A stretch of 6,740 nt of DNA from Acidimicrobiales bacterium (lineage in GTDB: Bacteria > Actinomycetota > Acidimicrobiia > Acidimicrobiales > JABEUL01): assembly GCA_013044465.1 (NCBI GenBank), contig JABEUL010000276.1, positions 1 to 6,740 of the forward strand. The letters run 5' to 3'. Of the stretch, positions 1 through 5,521 are shown in pieces. Made by a program: the position numbers and the translations under genes. The stretch's first letter is position 1, and the number at the start of each line of letters is the position of its first letter. Below the pieces are notes generated by a model. The model worked only from the letters and a program-made list of their open reading frames with translations. It was not told the origin of the DNA and did no database searches.

Positions 1-828
1 CATCTCAGTCACTTCATACCCTGGCTCTGGGCCAGCATCGGTTTTGCCAGTGGCAGCCACCCTGGATCTTGAGTAGTTCTGGACGCCAATGAAATCATTT
101 CCTTTGGTATTTTCCAAGTAAATGTCTTCCATGATCTCTCTTATTTTCAACATTCTTGCCTCGGCTCCTTTAAGGGGCTGATAGTCAGACATTGAAAGAG
201 CTAGACCTACGCGGATATGTGAGAACTCACTCTTTATAATCTCCACAGATTTAACATGAGCGCTCACAAAATTTTCTGTAGCTAGCCTCCTATCCTCACT
301 TGATCTCCTACCAGGTGGAAAAATTCCGAACCTATAGCCCATGGCGGCCACAATGTTTGGCTCATTTATCGTGCATGCGAAATCAATCTCATCTCCCAGT
401 GCTCTTGTGGCGTATTCCACAAAACGCGCAAATTTGTCAACTGTGCTTTTATCACTCCATGTGCCATTGAGCCATTTAGGCGAAGTAAAATGGTGGAAGG
501 TTAAATTTGTCGACATTCCATGTTTATGGCAAGCCTGCAAAATTCGACGGTAATAATTAATTGCAGCTTTTGAAAACTCGCCTTCAGATGGTTCAATTCT
601 CGACCACTCCAGCGAAAACCTGAACATGTTGAAACCCAGGTTTCTAGTCATCTCAATGTCTTTTTCATATAGATGCAAGAAATCACAGGCATCTCCTGAA
701 CTCTCTTGGCAGAGGGTATTTTCTCTGTGTTCCCACTCCCACCAGTCGTTGTTGAAATTAGCGCCCTCTACTTGATGAGCAGCCATTGCAGTGCCCCAGT
801 AGAAATTGTCAGGAAAAATTAGTGCCAT
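1..828 (-). CDS. Glycoside hydrolase family 1 (beta-glycosidase), 3' end cut by window edge
   Basis: Reading the minus strand from the ATG at 828 gives 276 residues with no stop before the edge, about 60% of a usual 430-480 aa GH1 enzyme. Seen: the family opening FPDNFYWGTAMAAHQVEG (residues 5-22), whose Gln19 is the usual sugar-binding Gln; TFHHFTSPKW (110-119) with the conserved His; and TINEP (153-157), whose Glu156 is the GH1 acid/base catalyst. The nucleophile motif (ENG) would lie beyond the left edge. The expected NYY motif reads QNYSR at 250-254. Known for the family: retaining hydrolysis of beta-linked glucosides, galactosides or related sugars in a TIM barrel. No signal peptide is seen, so it is probably cytoplasmic; substrate cannot be assigned. 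It starts 18 nt after the stop of the hydrolase gene at 847-1572 with no clear Shine-Dalgarno, so co-transcription is likely but the functional link is unclear. Confidence 0.93.
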   Translation of the reverse strand, partial: MALIFPDNFYWGTAMAAHQVEGANFNNDWWEWEHRENTLCQESSGDACDFLHLYEKDIEMTRNLGFNMFRFSLEWSRIEPSEGEFSKAAINYYRRILQACHKHGMSTNLTFHHFTSPKWLNGTWSDKSTVDKFARFVEYATRALGDEIDFACTINEPNIVAAMGYRFGIFPPGRRSSEDRRLATENFVSAHVKSVEIIKSEFSHIRVGLALSMSDYQPLKGAEARMLKIREIMEDIYLENTKGNDFIGVQNYSRSRVAATGKTDAGPEPGYEVTEM

Positions 829-846
829 TTAGGAAATAGTAGCGCT

Positions 847-1572
847 TTAGCTATCACTGCGCATTTTTAGAAACTTTCTAACCGTATCTCTGGCATTCTC
901 GGTTATCTCTTTCCCGTGAGTAAAAGCAGCTATTTCATAGTCGGCATCACCTAATCGGAGGGCAGTTTCTCGACTCATCTTATAGTTCGAACAAGCTATC
1001 GCAAATGAGAAACTAATTCGGTCAAATAAATTAAAAAGTGCATCACCAGTAATTAAAATGCCACTTTTCTCCAGCAAGAACGAAGAGTGGCCCGGTGAGT
1101 GACCGGGAGTATGCATTACCCTTATGCCGCCTGCAACGTCGATTATTTCGTTGTCCACAAATGTCCCACTGACACTTGACGCAGGAATTTTTTTGGCGGC
1201 AAATTTAAAGATTCTGGCTAATATTTGACTCTGATCAATCGGAGGCATTTTCCCTTCCCTGATGAAAGACGCATCGTCTTCGTGTGCGTGAAGTGGCCCT
1301 GCGCCAAGATCGTGCATTTTCTGAACCGCACCGACATGATCACCGTGTGCGTGGGTAGCCAAAATCATCTTTACATCGGTGGGAGCTTTCCCAATTTCTT
1401 TTAACGCTGCTACTAGTTTTGGTTTGGCCCCTTTCAAACCTGCATCAATTAGAACTATGGATCCGTCACTATCTTCTAGAGCGAAGGAATTGATGGCATT
1501 CTTGCCGACCGTTGGAACTCTCCAAACGCCACCAGCTAATTTAGTCACACGTGCCACAAGTACCTCTTTCAT
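847..1572 (-). CDS. MBL-fold metallo-hydrolase
   Basis: A 241-residue protein with the full metallo-beta-lactamase-fold metal set: THAHGDH (residues 73-79; H74, H76, D78, H79), HTPGHSPGH (154-162; H158 as third-motif ligand), GDALF (D177 bridging) and FTHG (H219). Such proteins bind two metal ions, usually zinc or iron, and hydrolyse esters, lactones, thioesters or similar bonds. The spacing and the C-terminal THG motif resemble the broad YflN/lactonase-like group more than true beta-lactamases or glyoxalase II, but the substrate cannot be given. No signal peptide is visible, so it is probably cytosolic. The ATG at 1572 has no good Shine-Dalgarno. A GTG at codon 6 (1555-1557) is preceded at 5 nt by AAAGAGG and is a credible alternative start, leaving the fold intact. 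It is the upstream member of a likely two-gene unit with the GH1 gene and is divergent from tesB. Confidence 0.9.
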   Translation of the reverse strand: MKEVLVARVTKLAGGVWRVPTVGKNAINSFALEDSDGSIVLIDAGLKGAKPKLVAALKEIGKAPTDVKMILATHAHGDHVGAVQKMHDLGAGPLHAHEDDASFIREGKMPPIDQSQILARIFKFAAKKIPASSVSGTFVDNEIIDVAGGIRVMHTPGHSPGHSSFLLEKSGILITGDALFNLFDRISFSFAIACSNYKMSRETALRLGDADYEIAAFTHGKEITENARDTVRKFLKMRSDS

Positions 1573-1592
1573 ACAACTTGTTCTTTAGTAAT

Positions 1593-1639
1593 AACCTAAT
1601 GCCTATACCTGCTCCTTGGCCAGTTGCATAGGTTAGGTT
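1593..1639. repeat. Imperfect inverted repeat in the tesB/MBL divergent region
   Basis: AACCTAA (1593-1599) and CCTAT (1602-1606) on the left are complementary to ATAGG (1628-1632) and TTAGGTT (1633-1639) on the right. This gives 12 paired bases, a 2-nt bulge and a 21-nt centre. The right arm reaches the place where a -35 element for tesB would sit. It could be a regulator binding site for either divergent gene; this is inference from symmetry and position only. Confidence 0.4.
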
Positions 1640-1660
1640 TGCTTAGCAAATCACTATAAA
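1632..1660 (+). promoter_or_regulatory. Putative tesB promoter
   Basis: A good -10 hexamer, TATAAA, lies at 1655-1660. The -35 region 16-17 bp upstream (GTTAGG/TTAGGT, around 1632-1638) matches the consensus poorly, so the promoter may depend on an activator or be weak. Transcription would start near 1667, leaving a leader of about 60 nt before the GTG start at 1729. Confidence 0.4.
1638..1650. promoter_or_regulatory. 13-bp palindrome between the -35 and -10 of tesB (candidate operator)
   Basis: TTTGCTTAGCAAA is a perfect palindrome with 6-bp arms about one central base. It falls within the spacer of the putative tesB promoter, where a bound repressor would block RNA polymerase. The symmetry is seen directly; the operator role is inferred. 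Confidence 0.4.
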
Positions 1661-1728
1661 ATCTATCTTCAGTGTTGTCTACTACTTGAGGGTTTTAACT
1701 CCCCTGTACATTTAGTAGGCTCAAATAT

Positions 1729-2610
1729 GTGTCAGAAGCATTAGAAGGTTTGGTTCAGCTCCTTGAACTCGAGCCAATTGAAATGAATATTTTTAGAGGC
1801 AGAATATCCAAAGTTGAAAGACAGAGAGTCTTTGGAGGCCACGTAGCTGCCCAAGCATTAATGGCCGCTGGAAAGACCGTTGATTCCGGAAGGGTGCATT
1901 CGCTCCACTCTTATTTTTTAAGACCCGGTGACCCGTTGATTCCTATTCTTTATGAAGTAGATCGAATCAGAGATGGCAAGTCTTTTACAACCAGACGAGT
2001 AGTTGCGATCCAGCGTGGTCAGGCAATCTTTAATATGTCAGCATCATTTCATATTGACGAAGAGGGACTTGAGCATGGCACCACTATGCCAAATGTCCCA
2101 TTGCCCGAGTCATTGCCAACACTTTTGGAAAGACTCGCTCCTTGGGCGGACCAGCTTGGAGACTTTATGAACCGCCCTCATCCAATTGATCAAAGATTCA
2201 TCGGAGAGCTTCCTTGGAACAAAGATGTAGGTCCGAGACCTCCTAGACAACAGCTTTGGATAAAAGCAGATGGCCAACTTCCCGATGACCCACTTTTACA
2301 TGCATGTATCGTAACCTATGCTTCTGATATGAGCTTATTTGACTCAATCCTTCTCCCCCATAGAATTCGCTGGGATGACCCTCGGTTCATGGGTGCTAGC
2401 CTCGACCACTGCATGTGGTTCCATAGGCCCTTTAAGGCAGACGAGTGGCTCTTATATGACCAGGAATCCCCTGCAGCATATGGTGCCAGGGGTCTGGCTA
2501 CAGCGTCACTGTTCACAACCGACGGTCAGATTGTATGCTCTTTAGCCCAGGAAGGTCTAATCAGAGTCAGAAAAGACCTTGCCCCCGCAATCTCTCCCGG
2601 CGAGGGTTGA
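1729..2610 (+). CDS. tesB: Acyl-CoA thioesterase II (TesB)
   Basis: A 293-residue protein matching E. coli TesB (about 286 aa) end to end: a double hotdog fold that hydrolyses medium- and long-chain acyl-CoA to free fatty acid and CoA in the cytosol. Seen: VFGGHVAAQAL (residues 34-44), the HSLHSYFLRPGD segment (57-68), FTTRRVVAIQ (86-95), YASD (197-200), SLDHCMWFHRPF (224-235) and AQEG (273-276). The catalytic triad of E. coli (Asp204, Thr228, Gln278) maps with a constant offset of four to Asp200, Ser224 and Gln274, so the hydroxyl residue is Ser instead of Thr. The start is GTG at 1729; AGTAGG at 1714-1719 is a weak Shine-Dalgarno 9 nt before it. The overlapping ATG at 1727 is out of frame. 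The gene converges on gltA with only 24 bp between stop codons. Confidence 0.95.
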   Translation: MSEALEGLVQLLELEPIEMNIFRGRISKVERQRVFGGHVAAQALMAAGKTVDSGRVHSLHSYFLRPGDPLIPILYEVDRIRDGKSFTTRRVVAIQRGQAIFNMSASFHIDEEGLEHGTTMPNVPLPESLPTLLERLAPWADQLGDFMNRPHPIDQRFIGELPWNKDVGPRPPRQQLWIKADGQLPDDPLLHACIVTYASDMSLFDSILLPHRIRWDDPRFMGASLDHCMWFHRPFKADEWLLYDQESPAAYGARGLATASLFTTDGQIVCSLAQEGLIRVRKDLAPAISPGEG

Positions 2611-2634
2611 CAAATTCTTTTTTAAATATTGCGC

Positions 2635-3903
2635 TTACCGATTTTCAATCGGTGTGTAGTTTCTCACGTCTGTGCCAATGTAAAGCTGCCTTGGTCGGGC
2701 AATCTTTGAATCTTGGTCAAGCATTTCAATCCAATGAGCTAACCATCCCGAAGTCCTTGGGATTGCAAATAATACCGGGAACATTTCAAGAGGAAATCCC
2801 ATTGCCTGGTAGATAAGACCTGAGTAGAAATCCACGTTTGGATAGAGTTTTCTAGAAATGAAATAGTCATCATTTAAAGCCACGTCTTCTAATTTCAAAG
2901 CAATGTCCAAGAGAGGGTTTTTCCCTGTAATTTTAAACACCTCGTCTGCCGTCTTTTTGATAATTTTGGCACGTGGATCATAGTTTTTATATACCCGATG
3001 TCCAAAACCCTGGAGTCGTCCATGGCCTTGTTTAACTTCAGCGACAAAAGCATCCACATTATCAATTGACCCAATTGAAGTAAGCATCCTGATAACCGCC
3101 TCATTTGCCCCCCCATGTCTTGGACCATAAAGTGCAGCACAAGCGGCAGAACATGCTGAATAAGGATCTGAGTGAGAAGAGCCCACTACTCGCATAGCAG
3201 TAGTTGAACAGTTCTGCTCGTGATCAGCATGCAAAATAAACAAAAGATCCAGAGCTTTTGTAAGCACTGGATCTGGTTCAAATCGAAATTCTGCAGTCTT
3301 CCACATCATTGACAGGAAGTTGGCGGCAAACTTAAGTCCGTTATCAGGATAAACGAAGGGCATCCCTACGCTAAAACGGTGCGCCGCTGCGGCCAATGTG
3401 GGCATTTTTGCAATGAGTCGAATTACTTGCTTGTCCCTAGATTCGGGATTAAAAATTTCCTTTGCATCCAAGTAAAAAGTGGAAAGAGCCGCAACTGCTG
3501 AGACCAGCATTCCCATAGGGTGTGCGTCGTAGTGAAAACCTTCTAGGAACCTCTTTCTCATATTTTCGTGGATAAAGGTGTGATGAGTTACCTCATGTTC
3601 CCAGTCGTCGAATTGGGCCTCCGTGGGAAGTTCACCATGTAAAAGAAGGTACGCGACCTCAAGGTAGTTCGAATTCTCTGCTAGCTGCTCAATTGGATAT
3701 CCTCGATATCGCAAGATTCCCGCATCTCCATCGAGATACGAGATCGAACTGGCACATGCTGCAGTTGTGGTAAATCCTGGATCGTAAAACCAAATCCCGG
3801 GCAACAACTTTGCCCACTCAGTAGCTGGAATTCCCCCATCAGTGATGGAAATTTCTAAAGCCTGGCCTGTACGATTATCCGTAATAGTTATGCTCTCTGG
3901 CAC
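2635..3903 (-). CDS. gltA: Citrate synthase (long-form, type II)
   Basis: Condenses acetyl-CoA with oxaloacetate to citrate, the entry step of the TCA cycle, in the cytosol. The 422-residue length and an N-terminal beta-rich extension before the helical core (about residues 1-40) fit the long bacterial form (E. coli 427 aa), usually hexameric; NADH control cannot be judged by eye. Seen: HADHEQN (225-231; His228 matches E. coli His229), GPRHGGANEA (260-269; His263 is the catalytic His264 equivalent), GFGHRVYKNYDPRAK (299-313; His302 = His305) and NVDFYSG (356-362; Asp358 = Asp362). All catalytic residues are present. The start is GTG at 3903, with a strong Shine-Dalgarno AAGGAG 10 nt upstream; the nearby ATG at 3925 is out of frame. 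It has its own promoter in the 180-bp gap that separates it from the GNAT gene. Confidence 0.97.
   Translation of the reverse strand: MPESITITDNRTGQALEISITDGGIPATEWAKLLPGIWFYDPGFTTTAACASSISYLDGDAGILRYRGYPIEQLAENSNYLEVAYLLLHGELPTEAQFDDWEHEVTHHTFIHENMRKRFLEGFHYDAHPMGMLVSAVAALSTFYLDAKEIFNPESRDKQVIRLIAKMPTLAAAAHRFSVGMPFVYPDNGLKFAANFLSMMWKTAEFRFEPDPVLTKALDLLFILHADHEQNCSTTAMRVVGSSHSDPYSACSAACAALYGPRHGGANEAVIRMLTSIGSIDNVDAFVAEVKQGHGRLQGFGHRVYKNYDPRAKIIKKTADEVFKITGKNPLLDIALKLEDVALNDDYFISRKLYPNVDFYSGLIYQAMGFPLEMFPVLFAIPRTSGWLAHWIEMLDQDSKIARPRQLYIGTDVRNYTPIENR
2638..2652. terminator. Short stem-loop at the gltA stop, between convergent tesB and gltA (weak terminator candidate)
   Basis: CCGATT (2638-2643), a 3-nt loop and AATCGG (2647-2652) form a perfect 6-bp stem immediately inside the gltA 3' end. 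A T6 run lies on the plus strand at about 2618-2623, before the hairpin rather than after it, so neither strand shows a textbook intrinsic terminator. With only 24 bp between the stop codons, either transcript would need to end inside the neighbouring gene. Confidence 0.25.
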
Positions 3904-3913
3904 CTCTAAAATT

Positions 3914-3919
3914 CTCCTT
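3914..3919 (-). promoter_or_regulatory. gltA ribosome binding site
   Basis: The minus strand reads AAGGAG 10 nt before the GTG at 3903. It is the strongest Shine-Dalgarno in the window and supports the GTG over other starts. Confidence 0.7.
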
Positions 3920-3940
3920 ATTCATTTATCTTCAATCTCT

Positions 3941-3969
3941 AATCTAATAAGCCTAGAGCTAGATGTCAC
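3941..3969 (-). promoter_or_regulatory. Putative gltA promoter
   Basis: On the minus strand GTGACA (3964-3969, five of six to TTGACA), a 17-bp spacer and TAGATT (3941-3946, four of six to TATAAT) form a good sigma-70-type promoter. Transcription would start near 3934, giving a leader of about 31 nt that contains the Shine-Dalgarno. Confidence 0.55.
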
Positions 3970-3985
3970 TCATTGCATGCTCAAA

Positions 3986-4000
3986 TTAACGATTCGTTAA
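3986..4000. promoter_or_regulatory. 15-bp perfect palindrome upstream of gltA (candidate activator site)
   Basis: TTAACGATTCGTTAA has 7-bp arms about one central base. It ends 16 bp upstream of the putative gltA -35, with its centre near -59 from the predicted start, a typical position for an activator. No specific regulator is recognised from the sequence. Confidence 0.45.
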
Positions 4001-4046
4001 CAATTAGCCTTGTTACGAGAGACATTTGCTAAAACTTCAACCAAAC

Positions 4047-4081
4047 GAATTTGGGAGAATGCCGAAATTCCATTGTTTTTT
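4047..4081 (+). terminator. AT-rich dyad followed by a T6 run on the plus strand
   Basis: GAATTT (4047-4052) pairs with AAATTC (4065-4070) across a 12-nt loop; six T follow at 4076-4081. It has the shape of a weak intrinsic terminator for plus-strand transcription, yet both flanking genes (gltA and GNAT) are on the minus strand. It might stop antisense transcripts, or be chance in AT-rich DNA. Confidence 0.2.
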
Positions 4082-4083
4082 AT

Positions 4084-4515
4084 TCAGTCGAGAACATATC
4101 GGTAGACATTGGTCTCCCTTGGTGTAAAACCCATTCTCAGATATAGTCGATTCGCAGCGTCTCGCGAGGGCCTTGAAGTCAATTCAACGGCAGAACATCC
4201 ATCTTGCCTGGCTTTTTCAAGTGCAGCCTTCACGAGGGCCTCTCCGACACCTTTCCCCCTCCCGGCACTATCTACCACGACATCTTCGATGATCACACGA
4301 TATCCCGTAGGTATTCTGACTTCAACAAGAGTAAGCATTCCTAAAATTGATTCGTCATCATCTTTGGCAATAAAAAGCGTTGAGGCTAAATCCTCAACCA
4401 CACGACCAAGACCATTTAAATCCAGGGGTTTTGAAGAAGTAGAGAGTTGTGGGAGCAATAAATTAACTGCATCTAAGACATCCTTAGAAACTGATGTGAC
4501 CTGTAAAATTCGCAC
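4084..4515 (-). CDS. GNAT-family N-acetyltransferase
   Basis: A 143-residue single-domain GNAT enzyme, which transfers an acetyl group from acetyl-CoA to an amine of a small molecule or protein in the cytosol. Seen: a central strand IIEDVVVDSAGR (75-86), the acetyl-CoA pyrophosphate loop R86-G-K-G-V-G91 (the Q/R-x-x-G-x-G/A signature) leading into helix EALVKAALEKA (92-102), and the motif B segment AANRLYLRMGF (120-130), whose Tyr125 is a usual general-acid position. The substrate cannot be inferred. The start is GTG at 4515 with no Shine-Dalgarno, so translation may be leaderless or weak. It is divergent from the SCO6745-family gene and lies 180 bp upstream of gltA, which has its own promoter; co-transcription with gltA is possible but not needed. 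Confidence 0.88.
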   Translation of the reverse strand: MRILQVTSVSKDVLDAVNLLLPQLSTSSKPLDLNGLGRVVEDLASTLFIAKDDDESILGMLTLVEVRIPTGYRVIIEDVVVDSAGRGKGVGEALVKAALEKARQDGCSAVELTSRPSRDAANRLYLRMGFTPRETNVYRYVLD

Positions 4516-4541
4516 TCAGGAAGTGTAGACCCAATTTGGCG

Positions 4542-4551
4542 CCTATATGAT
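4542..4551. promoter_or_regulatory. Overlapping divergent -10 elements (GNAT and SCO6745-family genes)
   Basis: Plus-strand TATGAT (4546-4551, five of six to TATAAT) faces right, while minus-strand TATAGG (plus-strand CCTATA, 4542-4547) faces left towards the GNAT gene. They share two bases, and neither has a convincing -35. If both are used, polymerase could occupy only one at a time. A start near 4558 for the rightward promoter fits translation from 4589, not from the ATG at 4547, which sits inside the hexamer. Confidence 0.3.
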
Positions 4552-4573
4552 CATTTTGGACAGTTATTCCAGA

Positions 4574-4579
4574 GAAAGG
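4574..4579 (+). promoter_or_regulatory. Ribosome binding site deciding the SCO6745-family start
   Basis: GAAAGG lies 9 nt before the ATG at 4589. The ATG at 4547, 42 nt upstream in the same frame, has no such site. Confidence 0.5.
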
Positions 4580-4588
4580 CCAATTACT

Positions 4589-5485
4589 ATGCCAAGCAAG
4601 TCCGAGAAGGCAAAAGCCAGAATATTACATGACCTGTTCGAACCAATTGCAGCTAATGTTTATTTCTCACCTTTGGTACAAGATGAGTACAAAAAATTGG
4701 GGCTTGCTTACCTGCCGGGATATTTCTGCAGTCGGTCAGGTGCGATGGGAGAACTTCCAGGCGAAGTTGTATCTTCCATATTTGCCGTATTTAATCCAGC
4801 CATAGTGATTCCAAGTGTTAGTGAAGGTTGGGCAACAACAAAGAGAGATGCCATTTTAAAAGCGAGACTCAGTGGAGCCACTGCCTCACTGAGTGAAATT
4901 TTGGAATTGACCGATAGCGAAAGTCTTGTCAAAATAGAACGTGCTGCGGAACTTTTGTTGGGCGCCTCAAAGTCACTCCAACTTACATTCCACCCAATAT
5001 TTGCAGGGCTTATCTCCCTTGAAGTCCCTAAAGATCCAATTGGAAGATTATTTAGGGGTGCCGATCTACTTCGGGAACATCGAGGGGACTCCCATAGCGC
5101 AGCATGGACAGTTCACGGCGTTGATGGCATTGAAATATCAGTGCTTTCCGAACTCTATTGGGGCATTCCGCTAAAAAGTTACGTATTTACTAGAGGTTGG
5201 TCACCAGATGAGATCGACCAAGCTATATCACGACTTCGAGACAAGGATTTAATCGATACGAAAGATAGCCTCACTACCAAAGGTTTTGAGCTTAGGGAAT
5301 CAATTGAAGAGGCTACCGACTTGGCAGAGGAAGCCTCCATTTTGGCCCTTGGAGAAGACTTCCAAGAGTTGGTCTCAATACTTAGTCCAATGGCGCACAA
5401 AATTGTTGAAAAAGGAGGTTACCCTTCAAATCCCACTTCCTTTGGAGAAATTCTTCGCAGACGACTCTCCAACTCGAACCTGTGA
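4589..5485 (+). CDS. SCO6745-family protein, function unknown
   Basis: A 298-residue protein from the ATG at 4589; the frame also opens at 4547 (312 aa), but only 4589 has a Shine-Dalgarno (GAAAGG), and the extra 14 residues do not look like the family. I recognise the general pattern of the actinobacterial SCO6745 family: an N-terminal LFEPIAANVYFSP segment (16-28), LGLAYLPGYFCSRSGAMG (37-54), a conserved LREHRGDSH signature (161-169), and a winged-helix-like C-terminal region starting RGWSPDEIDQAISRLRDK (202-219), followed by a likely wing (LIDTKDSLTTKG) and an amphipathic helix. The C-terminal part resembles MarR-type DNA-binding folds, but DNA binding is unproven. No signal peptide or membrane segment is seen. 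It is divergent from the GNAT gene and convergent with the NUDIX gene, so it is probably transcribed alone. Confidence 0.8.
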   Translation: MPSKSEKAKARILHDLFEPIAANVYFSPLVQDEYKKLGLAYLPGYFCSRSGAMGELPGEVVSSIFAVFNPAIVIPSVSEGWATTKRDAILKARLSGATASLSEILELTDSESLVKIERAAELLLGASKSLQLTFHPIFAGLISLEVPKDPIGRLFRGADLLREHRGDSHSAAWTVHGVDGIEISVLSELYWGIPLKSYVFTRGWSPDEIDQAISRLRDKDLIDTKDSLTTKGFELRESIEEATDLAEEASILALGEDFQELVSILSPMAHKIVEKGGYPSNPTSFGEILRRRLSNSNL

Positions 5486-5516
5486 CGCACGGTTTAGGAA
5501 ACCGGCATTTAGTCAC
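5482..5516. terminator. Composite stem-loop between convergent SCO6745-family and NUDIX genes
   Basis: CGGTTT (5490-5495) and AAACCG (5499-5504) form a perfect 6-bp stem with a 3-nt loop. An outer 5-bp pairing of GTGAC (5482-5486) with GTCAC (5512-5516) can extend it across an internal loop. On the plus strand a pyrimidine-rich TTCTTCT follows. It fills nearly all of the 36-bp gap and could serve as a shared terminator, although no clean U-tract is present on either strand. Confidence 0.45.
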
Positions 5517-5521
5517 TTCTT

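Noticed and set aside
341..553. 70-codon open frame on the plus strand inside the GH1 gene
   Set aside because: It is antisense to well-conserved GH1 sequence including the NEP catalytic motif, with no ribosome binding site or domain of its own.
847..1572. Antibiotic-hydrolysing beta-lactamase
   Set aside because: The metal motifs are those of the wider fold superfamily; no signal peptide and no class B beta-lactamase features are seen.
3904..4083. Small gene or RNA gene in the gap upstream of gltA
   Set aside because: Plus-strand starts run into a stop within a few codons, and no tRNA-like cloverleaf was found; promoter, palindrome and leader explain the space.
4109..4528. 139-codon open frame on the plus strand opposite the GNAT gene
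   Set aside because: It is rich in Ser, Thr and Pro with no recognisable domain, and is the antisense image of a clear GNAT gene.
4547..4588. ATG at 4547 as start of the SCO6745-family gene
   Set aside because: It lacks a Shine-Dalgarno, lies within a likely -10 hexamer, and the extra 14 residues do not resemble the family; ATG at 4589 has GAAAGG 9 nt upstream.
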